DNA of 64,000 nt from Ecdyonurus torrentis (Eukaryota; Arthropoda; Insecta; Ephemeroptera; Heptageniidae): contig OX439137.1 in NCBI GenBank assembly GCA_949318235.1, positions 23,362,653 through 23,426,652 of the forward strand, read 5' to 3'. A program made the position numbers and the translations under genes. This document shows, in pieces, positions 13,611 to 23,927 of the stretch. The notes under the pieces were generated by a model. The model saw only the letters and a program-made list of their open reading frames with translations, did not search any database and had not been told where the DNA came from. Each line of letters begins with the position of its first letter. Position 1 is the stretch's first letter.

Positions 13611-14234
13611 TAAAACAGCTGCATAAAAAAAACTTTCTACTTTTTTATTTTTTTTATTATTATTAATTTTATTTGCAAATAAAAATTCAAGTGTAAAGTG
13701 TATACATTTAATTTATAATCAAAATTTAACATTATCATAAATCATTATGTAAATATGTTACGTAAAAAAACAAAAATGTTATTTTGTAATATTTCATGTA
13801 TTTTGTTGATGCATTCAAGTTTTTTTTTTTAATTAAAAAGTTAGCCATGAGCCATGACATTTGCATAATTTATTTAACTGGTAAAAATTAGTACGTCTGA
13901 ATTTTGACAATTTTAATATAAGTAACTTAAAGAAAAAAAATTAACTATATGTTTGTTCAATTGTACATCAAAATTACTCTTCACCACAAACGAAGAGAAG
14001 CTTAAATACAATGTTGCTGTTCATGCTGCTTACGTAACGACAAGCAGCATGGTGTACTACTATAAAAGTGAAATATGCTCAACATAATTTGTGCATTTTA
14101 ATTTTTCCAAGTTCATTTTACTATGGATAAATGACCAAAACTATTTTTTTTTATTGAAATGAAAATAATTGTAATAAAAATAGAGCATCATATTACTACT
14201 GAAAAAAACAAATAATAATAATAATAAAAATCCC
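13067..14234. other. AT-rich stretch with a poly-A run
   Basis: An A-run of about 36 lies at 13573-13608. No gene or shared repeat. A short inverted pair around GAAGAGAAGCTTAAATAC/GCTGCTTACG near 13990-14050 was too weak to call. Confidence 0.5.
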
Positions 14235-14550
14235 TTAAAGGCGTACAACACCTTGAACAAAAAAGTTGTGTAATATCCTAACAAACCTGAAAATCAACGT
14301 TGATTTGGTCGGAGTCATTGATTTCTAATTTATTTTCCATTCACAAAATGCCGATGCCGGTCACTGACGTCATAGCTCGCATGGTCCAAGCGCAAGTAAA
14401 CCGGGCGAGCTGTGACGTCAGTGACCGGCAGCAGCATTTTGTGAATGGAAAATAAATTAGAAATCAATGACTCCGGCCAAATCAACGTTGATTTTCAGGT
14501 TTGTTAGGGTATTACACAACTTTTTTGTTAAAGGTGTTCTACGTCTTTAA
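14235..14550 (+). mobile_element. Palindromic MITE family B copy 2 (best preserved)
   Basis: TTAA at each end, with AGGCGTACAACACCTTGAAC paired to AAGGTGTTCTACGTCT. The arms run inwards through CAACGTTGATT, GGAGTCATTGATTTCTAATT, TATTTTCCATTCACAAAATG and GGTCACTGACGTCA, and are mirrored on the other side. Both arms keep a TGACGTCA site. The loop is about 25 bases of relatively GC-rich sequence. Confidence 0.95.
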
Positions 14551-15220
14551 CTTTTGCCTATACAATTTACATTTTAAAAACTATCTCATTTTCAGTTACT
14601 TCATGAATGAAAAATAGCTATCATATCCTCACACAACGTACCAAAACTATTTTTTATTTATAATATAAAATATTAGAATACATACTCTCATTTGAGAGAG
14701 TACATTAGGAGGTATAATATAGAGCAAAGTAGTATATTATTAAAAAGATTTACCATCTTAAAATATAACAATACGAGTGCCAAAAGAGCTTGAAACCATT
14801 ATTATTTTTTCATATAATATATATACGTGTGCTATTTGTTCTACCTCTCTAAAATTTTACAATGATTTATTAATAACATCTTTTCTGTGTAAAATGCCTT
14901 TTTTCTTTCTATATATTATATAGAGAATCGATATATAATGGTTTTTAGGGTTGAGAGATATAGATTACATCCAATAGTTTTACGATATCACGTAATCTCA
15001 TTAAATTAGTCTTCACACATAATTGCACGTCAAACAGTAATAAGAACTAAGAGCCATATAGTGCTTGATTGCTTTGTAATAATGAAATGAATTTTAAAAC
15101 GATTTTAGATTATATATACGAAGATGTGATGTATAATTTTACGAGTCTTTTTTATATTGATTTTTTTATTATTATTGTTTTTTTTTTAAAGATCAGAATA
15201 ATATTGAATTCTGTTTTGTT
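14551..15220. other. AT-rich stretch, nothing recognised
   Basis: No gene or shared repeat. Confidence 0.5.
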
Positions 15221-15675
15221 TACAGAAAGAATAAATTTTGTAATTTATGCTGCATTTATGTCATTATAGTATAAATGATGCTAAATTACAACAACATAAA
15301 TGATAATGCTACGCAACATAATATTTATGCCTACTATTTAAGGGTTGTCTATATAGATGGCTTATATCTCTTTTGGCTTGAAATTAACATGGGCTCTTAT
15401 GGGACTAACACTTCAAAAAATCATAATTTATGGTGACCCCCCAATTTTTTTTAATTTTTTGAATATATCATATCCTAATGTATCACAGTGCAAAATTTCA
15501 GATTTTTCTTTCTTTACAATTTTTTAGTCAAATCCCGCAGTACCTGATTTCCCGCCTTAACGTAATTATTATATGAGTTATTATTATATTATAGCATAAA
15601 TTATGCTGTATAATACAAATTGTACTGAAACTGAGGTATACCATACTTATTACATTACGTATTTATTTTTCCGTG
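15221..15675 (+). mobile_element. MITE family D copy 3, split by element H1
   Basis: Left part is ACAGAAAGAATAAATTTTGT, AATTTATGCTGCATTTATG and AGTATAAATGATGCTAAATT. Right part resumes with AGCATAAATTATGCTGTA and ends ATTACGTATTTATTTTTCCG. Element H1 interrupts it at 15338-15560, so H1 is the younger insertion. Confidence 0.8.
15338..15560 (+). mobile_element. MITE family H copy 1, nested in D3
   Basis: Flanked by TTAA at both ends (TTAAGGGTTGTCTATAT at the left, TTTCCCGCCTTAA at the right). Matches 43376-43729 in AACATGGGCTCTTATGGGAC, TCAAAAAATCATAATTTA, GTGACCCCC, GTGCAAAATTTCAGATTTTT and CTGATTTCCCGCC. Only the first few bases of the two ends are inverted. Confidence 0.85.
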
Positions 15676-16012
15676 ATTTTTACAAGTATTTATTTCGTTT
15701 TGCCCTGAAGCCATATTTAAGTACATAATTAAAATTGCTTAGCATATAAGATGAATAAAGAGTGCAATTCTCTCTTTTTAAAATACTGTGGTGATAACTC
15801 TAAAAAAAATTTGGTTCTACTATCTTAAAACATGTAAATTGTGTCTAACTTTAATTTAAAAATTTTCAGAGGGAAAAAAAACACGATAAAATACACAACC
15901 ATAGAGGGGTATTTTAGCTTTTCCCACGCTAGCTGTTAATTAGTCATTAAAATTTAGTATGTATACGCTATTTTATACATTATATTATGTAATTAAAGTC
16001 ACCATAAAGGCA
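15676..16012. other. AT-rich spacer between two family D copies
   Basis: No gene or shared repeat. Confidence 0.5.
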
Positions 16013-16136
16013 CACGGAAAGAATAAATTTCATAATTTATGTTGCATATAACACTGTAGCATAAATGTTGCTAAATAAGAACAGCATAAATAAGTATGCT
16101 CTACAATACAATCTTTGTACTATAAATATATTATAT

Positions 16137-16485
16137 GCTTGCCATATTGTGTTATTGTGCTACACCAATCCCAGTCCCAGTCAAGATATTGTCTTATCGA
16201 CAGGTAAGGACTTTCCAATTAATGGAAAAGCACACACGGCCGGCTACGGCCTAAGTACACAGCCCGGCTTTCGCCATGACAGCCTAGAGAAACCGTGGAA
16301 ACATCTAGGCAGGCTGGTCGTTGCAATCACATCAATCAATACTGTGCGTCGTCATGGAATGCATGTAAACATGCATCGTGCAACGTGTTGTGCTCTCACA
16401 CTTCACGTACGCACCCAGCAGTGGCTCGAACCTATACTCGGTGAGGAGTACAGAGTTGCGAGTCAGCTGCCTTCACCACTCAGCC
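16137..16485 (-). mobile_element. tRNA-Ser/Leu-derived SINE, copy 1
   Basis: Read on the minus strand, the element opens with GGCTGAGTGGTGAAGGC at 16485-16470 (polymerase III A box) and has GGTTCGAGCC at 16432-16423 (B box). The long stretch between the boxes and the GGCTGAGTGG motif fit a class II tRNA (Ser or Leu). The body continues with ACAACACGTTGC, TGTTTCCACGGTTTCTCTAG, GTCATGGCGAAAG and CTTTTCCATTAATTGG, and ends near ACACAATATGGCAAG. It has no protein function; the long plus-strand frame across it is incidental. Confidence 0.9.
16423..16432 (-). promoter_or_regulatory. Pol III B box of SINE copy 1
   Basis: GGTTCGAGCC on the minus strand fits the B-box consensus GGTTCGANNCC. The A box lies about 40 bases upstream in the element. 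Confidence 0.8.
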
Positions 16486-16593
16486 ATACTATACATTTTA
16501 AATTTATTATGCAGTATATTATAATTTATGTTGTAATTAATAAATGTTGCAGAAAATAACCTATAGAATAATTATTGCGTATTTATTTCTATG

Positions 16594-16891
16594 TAAGAGC
16601 GGTGGTTAGAACGGTGAAGTTTCAGTGTGTTTCAATGTGTACGTTGCCACTGCAATACGTGGGTTAGCCAGGCAGTTTGACCACCTCTCGTCCATAGTGG
16701 CGAGTGCTGCCGTATAGATTTGGTGGTCCGAGCTGCATATGTCTGGTATTACGAGCCCATAGGAGTGTGATATTAAGGGTAAAACCTGTGGTCTGGTAAG
16801 CCACAGATCATTGTAAGCTCTATTACTAGAAAGGATTCGTCCTGGCCTACCCCGAAAGGGATTATGGCGTCATGATATGTATGTATGTATT
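16594..16891 (+). mobile_element. SINE-like element sharing its 3' tail with the LINE at 36127
   Basis: The head AAGAGCGGTGGTTAGAAC resembles a tRNA A box, and GTGGGTTAGCC at about 16659 could be a worn B box. The body shows no open frame and does not match the LINE coding region. From 16844 on, GGCCTACCCCGAAAGGGATT, GGCGTCATGATATG and (TATG)n repeat the 3' end of the LINE almost base for base. It is either a SINE mobilised by that LINE or a divergent LINE 3' fragment; the tRNA-like head favours a SINE. Confidence 0.65.
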
Positions 16892-17778
16892 TATTTTTAT
16901 CTGTGCACCATACGTAAATATTATAGCAGAAAATTTTTAGAAGTAAAGACTAACTAATACAGCATAACAGTAGAAGAGAAAAAAAATGCATTTTTTTCTT
17001 CTTTAGACAGCCATAAAATTGGATTGCAAAAAAAAGAAGAAGAAGAAAAAAAAAAAAAAAAGTATAACGTATAATTTGCTAATTTAAACACAAATAATTG
17101 CCTTATAAAGCTAAAATTACTGAATTTTCAAATTTGCTGACATTCTTTAATTATCTTTTACTTTTTGACCCAAAGTAAAAAAATTTTATATCAAAAAAGT
17201 GTAATCATAGCCTACCTTTGACGTTTATATGAATAGCTACTTCTTTTTTTTTTTTAAAGAGAGCAAAAAAGAGATAAAGGCAAAACCCCACTATAGAATA
17301 ATATAAAAGGCTGAAATATAAAAGTGTGAGATTAAGCCAAGCTGAAAGAAACGTAATTAGAGGTTTTTAGACTTCTCTATATACATCATTTTTTTTCTTT
17401 ATATATTTAAGTACCGGAAAAGAACTTTTAAAATTTTTATTCTTTATTATACGAATAACTTTTCAATTTTATGAATTATTCATTTAAATAGTAGGTGATA
17501 AAGTTTCTCAAAATTACAAGTTCAAAAAAATATATATATTTGTACGTGTTTGTGGTACATTTTATTAAAAGCTAACTTTAAATTGTCATAAATTTGCCTG
17601 AATTTTATTTTAAAAATTTTTATGATTTTCTTTAAGAATTTGTTATATAAAAAAAGTGTAAAAAAATGTTTGGAAAGTAATTCTTGAAATAATTTAATTT
17701 CACCTATATGAGGTGAGAGAATTACGTGCATGTTTTGGATGTGTAACTTTAATATGAAGAGTTAAATTATTTATTTAT
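16892..17778. other. AT-rich stretch, nothing recognised
   Basis: Short A-rich and AAG-rich runs at 17026-17061. No gene or shared repeat. Confidence 0.5.
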
Positions 17779-18119
17779 TTAAAGGCATAGACATAGAAAA
17801 CATAAGCATTTATATCACAAAACACTTGATGGGACTTACATAAATAACATTAATTGGTCTCAAAACCAAACTGTAGCGACGTAGTAGCGATCAAAAAATT
17901 TCAATTTATGCAACCCGCACAACATTTTCATAGTAATTTTTTCCTGTTTCTGACGTCATAAACAGAAATATTCACGCAAATTGCATATTTTACAGTGTTT
18001 TCACGCTCTCTTTAGGGGCCACATTTACATTCTGGTAAAAATTATCATCAGTTTTGTAAATTCCATTTTGTTTTTAATGATTAAAAAGAACGTGTGTTTC
18101 ATGTGTTCTATGCCTTTAA
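17779..18119 (+). mobile_element. MITE family A copy 2
   Basis: TTAA at 17779-17782 followed by AGGCATAGACATAG, and TGTTCTATGCCT-TTAA at the end. Carries CACTTGATGGGACTTACATA, TTCTGACGTCATAAAC, CACGCAAATTGCATA and TTCACGCTCTC. Confidence 0.95.
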
Positions 18120-18613
18120 GTAGTAATATTACTGTATTTGAAGAGACCAAATAAAATAAGCATTATTAATAAAATATGAAAAGAGTCACATTTTAGGATG
18201 TAAAATTTAAATCCGGTAACCTAAAACTTTTTCAACTTTTCATGTACGTAATAGCAAAAAATTGATTTTATCAGAAAAATATATTCTGTATAACTTATAT
18301 AAAGTGCTATAAAATGATTTAATAGTATGCTAAAGTGTGTGGAAAAGAAAAATTGGCTTATTGAGAAATTAATTAAACCAAAGTTCAGTTTTATCTCCTA
18401 TATAGCAGAAAAAAGAGATGATAATTCTAATATTGGAAAAAGAACTTTATATTTCTATTTTATTATTAGAATTTTTACTATAGTCTATTATTTTTTAAGA
18501 GTGCTTAGCCTCTATGAAGCAATAATGGAAAAACTATGATAGTTGATTTGTATCGCATCTCGGCGTAACTTTAGGATGAATGAAAATGAAAAATAATTTT
18601 AGTGCGCAATAAG

Positions 18614-18649
<36 letters not shown>

Positions 18650-18879
18650 GTTGAAAATATTAATATTAGAGTTGCTTTAAGTTAATAGAAATACAATGAA
18701 GTCACAATGTATTTTTTGCGTTAATTAATGACTATATAAAGCAGCCACCTCGTTGCGATCGTGAAAGTAGTAGAGAATTAGTGAGGTAAATTTTATTAAA
18801 ACAATAACTACAGATAAAGTAGGTATCTTATCTACAGATAGTGCACCAAACGTTCGTCTAAAAACTGGAAAATACGTGG
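18120..18879. other. AT-rich stretch with poly-A
   Basis: An A-run of about 37 at 18612-18648. No gene or shared repeat. Confidence 0.5.
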
Positions 18880-19147
18880 CAATGACCGCTAATGTAAAGC
18901 AAAGCTAAAAAATGGAAAAGGAAGTGCCGGAAAAGGAAACCACGTGATGTTAAAATTAGGAGGTGGCTCAGACCTATAGCTTGCGGCTGGTGTGAAGTTT
19001 TCTCCCACTTTTACCGTCACTTTTCCGGCATTTTGAGTAAACATAAGCGGTCAGTAAAAATGGGAGAAAACTTCACACCACAGCACCCAGAGCCACCTTC
19101 CACTTTTAAGGAAGAGGACATGGTTTTCTTTCCCAGCACTTCTATCT
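18880..19147 (+). mobile_element. Palindromic MITE family F copy 1
   Basis: TGTAAAGC, GGAAAAGGAAGTGCCGG and GGAAACCACGTGATG form one arm. The centre holds GTGAAGTTTTCTCCCACTTT mirrored by GGGAGAAAACTTCACACC, and the right side has TTTTCTTTCCCAGCACTTC. Shared with 20651-21000, including CATTTTGAGTAAACATAAGC. It lies in the inferred LDLa gene, about 145 bases past the donor site of the 19294 exon. Confidence 0.8.
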
Positions 19148-19293
19148 CCGTTGTGTACCTATACCATTCTTAGTTTAGGCTCCCGAGTTTAACATAGGCA
19201 ACATAGGCAAGTTGGTCGCAAAATAAGACTGTTTTTCTCTATGTAAAATAATTATAAAATTAGTATTAAAAAATAAATAAAATGTTAACTTAC

Positions 19294-19425
19294 TGCAGTC
19301 TGCTTCATCAGCCCCATCTACGCAGTCAACTGTCATATCACACTTGTGATGAGGTGGAATACAATATGTTTTATTCCAAACATATTGACCGCATGTCAAC
19401 TGTCCAGGCTCGCAATCTGGCGGAG
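19294..19425 (-). CDS. LDL-receptor class A domain exon (partial gene)
   Basis: A 132-bp exon read on the minus strand between an acceptor (TTGATTTCAG ending at 19426) and a perfect donor (GTAAGT at 19293-19288). Both borders are in phase 1, the usual arrangement for shuffled LDLa modules. The 43 complete codons encode one LDLa repeat with all six cysteines in order: [23 protein letters not shown] and EADC. The calcium-binding region keeps [10 protein letters not shown], so Ca2+ binding is plausible. The hydrophobic F before the second cysteine is L, and the usual W before the fourth is H, so it is a variant domain. LDLa repeats mediate extracellular ligand binding in lipoprotein receptors, serine proteases and matrix proteins; the type of protein cannot be told. 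The next upstream exon is 21036-21161. No downstream exon was recognised. Confidence 0.9.
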
Positions 19426-19609
19426 CTGAAATCAATTTTATTATTATTATTTTTACAGTGATACTGGCCTAAAAAAATTTAAATAAAAAACGTAAAAGTC
19501 ATGAGATGGGACTATCATGTACGATTCAGATATTATTTCCCTCATGCAATGTATCCTCAAAAACGGGTTAAAAAACATGTTAAGTACGCAATTTTAGGAA
19601 TTAGTATGT

Positions 19610-19963
19610 ACACGGAAAAAAATACTTAAGGCAGGTATTAAATACTGTAAATGCAATAGGTAGACATATAAACTAGAACATAGGTATTATTATACACTAC
19701 AATAATACCTAATGCAGGTGTATTATGCTACAATAAAGGTGTGACTCACTTTGATTAAGTGGTATTGTAGTTTATAACTACCTGTTCCAAATTAAAGTGT
19801 ACCTATTGCTTAATACAGGATACATGTACAGCTCAGGCCAAAAGTTCGAGAACGCAACCACCCTATGTTATCTTTATGAGAAAACGCAGCGGCTGCCGCT
19901 GCCTCGTTCGGGAACTTTTGGACAGAGCTGTAACTGTCGTAGGTATTAATTTTTTTCCGTGTA
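19610..19963 (+). mobile_element. MITE J, related to family D ends, split by G1
   Basis: TACACGGAAAAAAATACTTA at the left pairs with TAGGTATTAATTTTTTTCCG-TGTA at the right. Inside are AATACCTAATGCAGG, GGTATTGTAG and similar inverted words. The terminal ACGGAAAAA is close to that of family D but the interior differs. Lies in the intron between the two LDLa exons. Element G1 interrupts it. Confidence 0.65.
19828..19930 (+). mobile_element. Short Tc1/mariner-type MITE G1, nested in J
   Basis: Ends CAGCTCAGGCCAAAAGTTC and GAACTTTTGGACAGAGCTG, each bordered by TA. The TA duplication and the CAG start are those of Tc1/mariner elements. The 100-bp interior is GC-rich (GCAGCGGCTGCCGCTGCC) and non-coding. 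Confidence 0.75.
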
Positions 19964-20650
19964 ACATCATCAATTCCGGGTCTACAAGAAGAGTAATTGT
20001 ATCACGGGTTACCTACTGTACGAGTTCCTCCCCCCCCCCCCCCTCGTTTGTGAGAGTATTGGAGAGTTGAGGGACAAAATATGTGTATTTATAAAAGTCC
20101 AATCTGATGATTTTTTTTTTTTTTTTTTGTTGAGGCTAGTAACTCTTTAAGTTATAATTTAATGAGCGTGTCGCGTGATACACACTTTAGAAGTAAGTAG
20201 TGATTATAAATAGAACTTTTTTCAATAAGATTTGCTATTTTTATACACATATATTTGATAAAAAAACAAATCCTGCCTTTTGTATATCAATTACCTTTGA
20301 GACTTTATAAACTTTCGATTATTCTCAAATAATAGTTTATTTTACCAAAAAAAGAACTGCCATTTAAAATAGAAACAGTATTCTAATGCTCTATCAAAAT
20401 AAATGTAAAAAGGCGTAGCGTCATTTACAATCATTTTTAAAACAAAAGAAGGAATATAAGTTTTGAAAAATGTGTCTGAGTTTTAAAGATATTATTATTA
20501 AAACTTATGGCAATAAATATGTGCGAGTATGTGTTAGACTTGTACTATGTACTGTACGTACAACAGTACGTATACCCCCATATATTTCAATGATCACAGT
20601 AAAAATATTTTATTTTTATATCTTTGGGTAAAAGAAATAATAATAATGGG
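19964..20650. other. Intronic AT-rich stretch
   Basis: A C-run of about 14 near 20030-20043 and a T-run near 20110-20128. No exon or shared repeat found; it is inside the inferred LDLa intron. Confidence 0.5.
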
Positions 20651-21000
20651 TGCTTATGTAAACATCTTAAAACCGTAAAAGGAAGTGCTGGAAACGGAAA
20701 TCACGTGACAGTAGAAATGGGAGAAAACCATGACTTCTTATGTATACTCAAAATGCGGAAAAGTAAGTGACTGGAAAAGGAAACCACGTGACGGTAAAAG
20801 TGGGAGAAAAGTTGGTGCCAGCAGCAAGCTAGGCCTGAGCTACCTCCTACTTCTACCATCACGTGGTTTCCTCTTCCGGCACTTCCTTTTCCGCATTTTG
20901 AGTAAACATAAGCGGTCATACTTTTGACATCACGTGATTTTGTTTTCTGGCACTTCCGATTCAGTTTTTTTTTTAATTTTTTTTTTAGCTTTACATAAGC
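20651..21000 (+). mobile_element. Palindromic MITE family F copy 2
   Basis: TGCTTATGTAAAC at the left pairs with GCTTTACATAAGC at the right. GGAAGTGCTGGAAACGGAAA and ATCACGTGAC mirror ATCACGTGATTTTG and CTGGCACTTCCG. A central pair, AAGGAAACCACGTGACGG and CATCACGTGGTTTCC, closes the fold. It lies 35 bases past the donor site of the 21036 exon, within the intron. Confidence 0.85.
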
Positions 21001-21035
21001 ATTCAATATAAATATAATTATAGTACTGTACTTAC

Positions 21036-21161
21036 GACAAGACTGAAATTCGTCTTCTCCTTTGTCACAGTCTTTCTGATAGTTACAAACCCATAATGAG
21101 GGTATGCATTTGCCCTCCTGACACCTGAACATTCCAGGCGCACAACTTGCATCGCCACTTC
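21036..21161 (-). CDS. LDL-receptor class A domain exon (partial gene)
   Basis: A 126-bp exon on the minus strand between acceptor TTGTTTCAG (ending at 21162) and donor GTAAGT (21035-21030), again phase 1 at both ends. The 41 complete codons give one canonical LDLa repeat: [27 protein letters not shown] and EFQSC. F and W sit at their usual places, and the acidic cluster DKGEDE with upstream N and D fits the Ca2+ site, with N replacing the common D after the fourth cysteine. It precedes the 19294-19425 exon in the same gene and both phases agree, so they splice together in frame. The 1.61-kb intron between them holds MITEs F2, J and G1. Confidence 0.93.
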
Positions 21162-21837
21162 CTGAAACAAGAATTAAATTTTAAAATTTAGTTCAAGTAA
21201 CATTATATAGTATACATATGTGAATGTTGCTCACTGAAGCTCAATAAATGGGTAAGCAAATTATTAAATACAAACAGTACCACATATATGAAATTAAACA
21301 CATTATAATATAATATAAAAATATATATATATATAAACGCAATTTTGTTTAAAATCTGTTAACATATAGATATATATATATAGAGAAATATTTCAAGAAT
21401 TTAATATTAAATATAAATTGTGTGAATTCCTCTACTTTAAAATTAATTAACACACCTCGATGTTAAATTATATTTTCTTTACGTTACTATTATTATTAAT
21501 TAATTTTTAAAACGTAAAAACATGGTAAAATGTATGTGAAAATCTTTCTGACTTAAACACAATCTTTATTTGTTTATTAAAAACAAGACTAAAACAATCC
21601 AAATATATTAAATGAGACCAAGGAATTGTACTTTAATTTGAAAAGACTTGTTTACACGTTGCAATATTTTCAATATGCAGTAAATTTTAATTTGTGAAGT
21701 CTCCTGTTAAAATTATGACATTTTATGGCATTAACATTTATTGCACTTTGATATATTTGCACCGTTTGGCAATTAGTACGTATAAAATTTCTTCTACAAT
21801 TTCTATCAGTTTTGCTGCGTTTTTTTTTAAAGATGTG
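21162..21837. other. AT-rich stretch, probably intron
   Basis: Upstream side of the LDLa exon. GTTTACACGTTGCAATATTT near 21650 repeats the start of element P1, and may be an older partial copy. No further LDLa exon was found. Confidence 0.5.
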
Positions 21838-22209
21838 CTTTAAGTCCTGTTTACACAGAGCAATACTTTTAATGTGCAATAAATTTAATGGAGGTTATCA
21901 GTAAAGTAAGCAGACAAAGCATTGAATCCGCTAATTTTCTATCCTTTAATATTGCAAAACCATGTTTTTAGTGCAATTTTTTTTGTATCTAAATTTTTAG
22001 ATAACTATTTTGCATTGAAGGTGGAACTATATTTAAATAAGGAATACCAAACTCACCTTTACCTTTTTTGAGCAATTGAAAATTATTAAGAATTTTCCAT
22101 CACCGATAACCTCCATTCCTTGCAATTTACATTTAAAACCTTTAAATTTTTTATGCAATTAAAATATTTTAAAAATAAAATATTGCTTCACCTAAACTGG
22201 TCCTTAAAA
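21838..22209 (+). mobile_element. MITE P, inverted-repeat element
   Basis: The left end TTTAAGTCCTGTTTACAC and AGAGCAATA pair with TATTGCTTCACC and GGTCCTTAAAAGG at the right. Further in, TTTAATGGAGGTTATCAG pairs with CGATAACCTCCATTCC. Parts recur near 21650 and at 40786-40910. Non-coding. Confidence 0.65.
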
Positions 22210-23562
22210 GGAACTTATTCGATAAACCCTATAGTTTAAAATGCATTATTTGTGTACCATATAGATAAACAAAACATAAACTGTTAGTATTTCGTATTAT
22301 ATATTGCCATTCAAAGAGTTTGATTGACACTAAAATTACGTATTTACATACTTTTTTTCGTAAAACAAAAAACAAACAAACATTTAGCAATAAAATAACA
22401 CAATTCTATCGTGAACAGAGGCAAAATTGTATATAAATGTTACAATAAAAAACACTGAAGTTTTAAATGTGACAAAAATTAACCTATATTTATACAAAAA
22501 GGGTGTGAGAGAGATAAAAATTATGTTTTTCTGTATACGACATTTTCCTTTTGTTTTACGACTTCACATTTAGGTTTATATTTGATACGTGAGGTTACAC
22601 ACTATAATAAACTGTTTTTAAAAAGAAAAATTATTTTACTATACTTTTTATAGTTACTCCTTTCTTATTTAACAGTACTCTTAAAAAGTACGTAAACATT
22701 AGTGAATAAGAACACTTCAAATACACTCGCATATTATACTATAAGAACACTCACAGCACAGTTTAATTTGACTTGATAACATGAAGTTTGGTTCAGCTCA
22801 ATATTACAGCCAATGGCGAACCAATGGATGTTACTGAGGGTGAAAAATCCTTAAAGTTTTTAATTATCTGAAAATACGTAAAAGTGTGTCTATTATTCCT
22901 CATTTAAATTTTCCTTCCTTAGTGCAGTAGCTTTCTAAACCATTAAAAAAAAATAAAACCGCAATGCTAAATAATAGGAATTGAGTGTATTCTCTGTAAG
23001 CTTCCCCACAACACCTGTGATTGGCTGTGGCTTTCGCTACACCGGTAAATTCTATTGCACAAATTGTTATTAAACTAAAAAAAAAAAAAAAAAAAAAATT
23101 AAAAGGTATATATATTTTGCCAATTTTAATAATTTTTCTCCGTAACATGCCATGGAAGTTAATTGTGTTATTATTATTTGCACTGTACATAAAAAGCTAT
23201 AAATATTAGAAATCAAAATTCGCTTTTTTTTGTCTTTTTTTTTTTTGTGTGGATGATCATAATTTAATCAAATACTTGCTAAGAATATTCCACTCTCTCA
23301 CTAGTTCATCACCTACATAATATATTTATATGAAAGCCCTCTTTTTATGTTACAATTTCATAAGGAAGATCAAAAACAAAATTCTCCTCCCTACGTCCTT
23401 CAGTTACTTCTTTAATCAGACGTATACTCGAAATTTTATGGTCTGAAAAAATACTCTTGATAATATAATATACTCAAAATTGCATTCTCTCTTTTTTTTT
23501 TAACTAAAATAAATTCAATTTGATATTTATGTAGTATACAGTAAGATTCTGTACAAAACAAG
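22210..23562. other. AT-rich stretch with one small shared repeat
   Basis: No gene. TTGGCTGTGGC, CCACAACACCTGTG and ACACCGGTAAATTCTATTGC near 22999-23062 resemble 45548-45610 (CTCCACCGGTAAACTCCATT), so an undefined repeat is present in both places. An A-run lies near 23076-23098. Confidence 0.5.
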
Positions 23563-23564
23563 AA

Positions 23565-23653
<89 letters not shown>

Positions 23654-23660
23654 CAGAGAG
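23563..23660 (+). repeat. (GA)n microsatellite, left half of a complementary pair
   Basis: GA run with a few interruptions at its edges. It is followed after about 50 bases by a (CT)n run, its reverse complement. Confidence 0.95.
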
Positions 23661-23708
23661 GAGTACGAATTAGGGTCGGTGGTACTGTACTGTACCTAAT
23701 GCGATGAC

Positions 23709-23815
<107 letters not shown>

Positions 23816-23927
23816 TGTTCTACCTTACATTTTCTGTATAAGATATAATGCAATCAGAGTCATCTCATGAGTATTAAAGGAATAGTGTAACGTTAACACA
23901 CGTTTTTCAAGTTGTTTTATGATTTAC

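Larger units (their letters stand above)
16013..16595 (+). mobile_element. MITE family D copy 4, split by a SINE
   Basis: Begins ACGGAAAGAATAAATTTC, AATTTATGTTGCATA, AGCATAAATGTTGCTAAAT, and ends AATTATTGCGTATTTATTTC. Its middle is interrupted by the tRNA-derived SINE at 16137-16485, which must have arrived later. A second SINE-like element begins exactly at its right edge. Confidence 0.75.

Noticed and set aside
16423..16485. tRNA gene
   Set aside because: A and B boxes are present but the sequence is the head of a repeated SINE and does not fold into an intact tRNA.
16065..16559. 164-codon open frame on the plus strand
   Set aside because: Runs through MITE D4 and the antisense of a tRNA-derived SINE. 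The similar frames at 30965-31177 and 52675-53228 are the same SINE, so the shared peptide reflects the repeat and not a protein family.
19175..19435. 86-codon minus-strand frame around the LDLa exon
   Set aside because: Its ATG lies in intron and its tail reads past the donor; the supported exon is 19294-19425.
20701..21132. 143-codon minus-strand frame starting in the LDLa exon
   Set aside because: Only the part to 21036 is exon; beyond the GTAAGT donor it reads intron and MITE F2.
23021..23209. Open frames with poly-K or poly-F at homopolymers (also 2444, 10419, 10624, 11153, 33764, 48316, 54495)
   Set aside because: Products of A or T runs; no conserved content.
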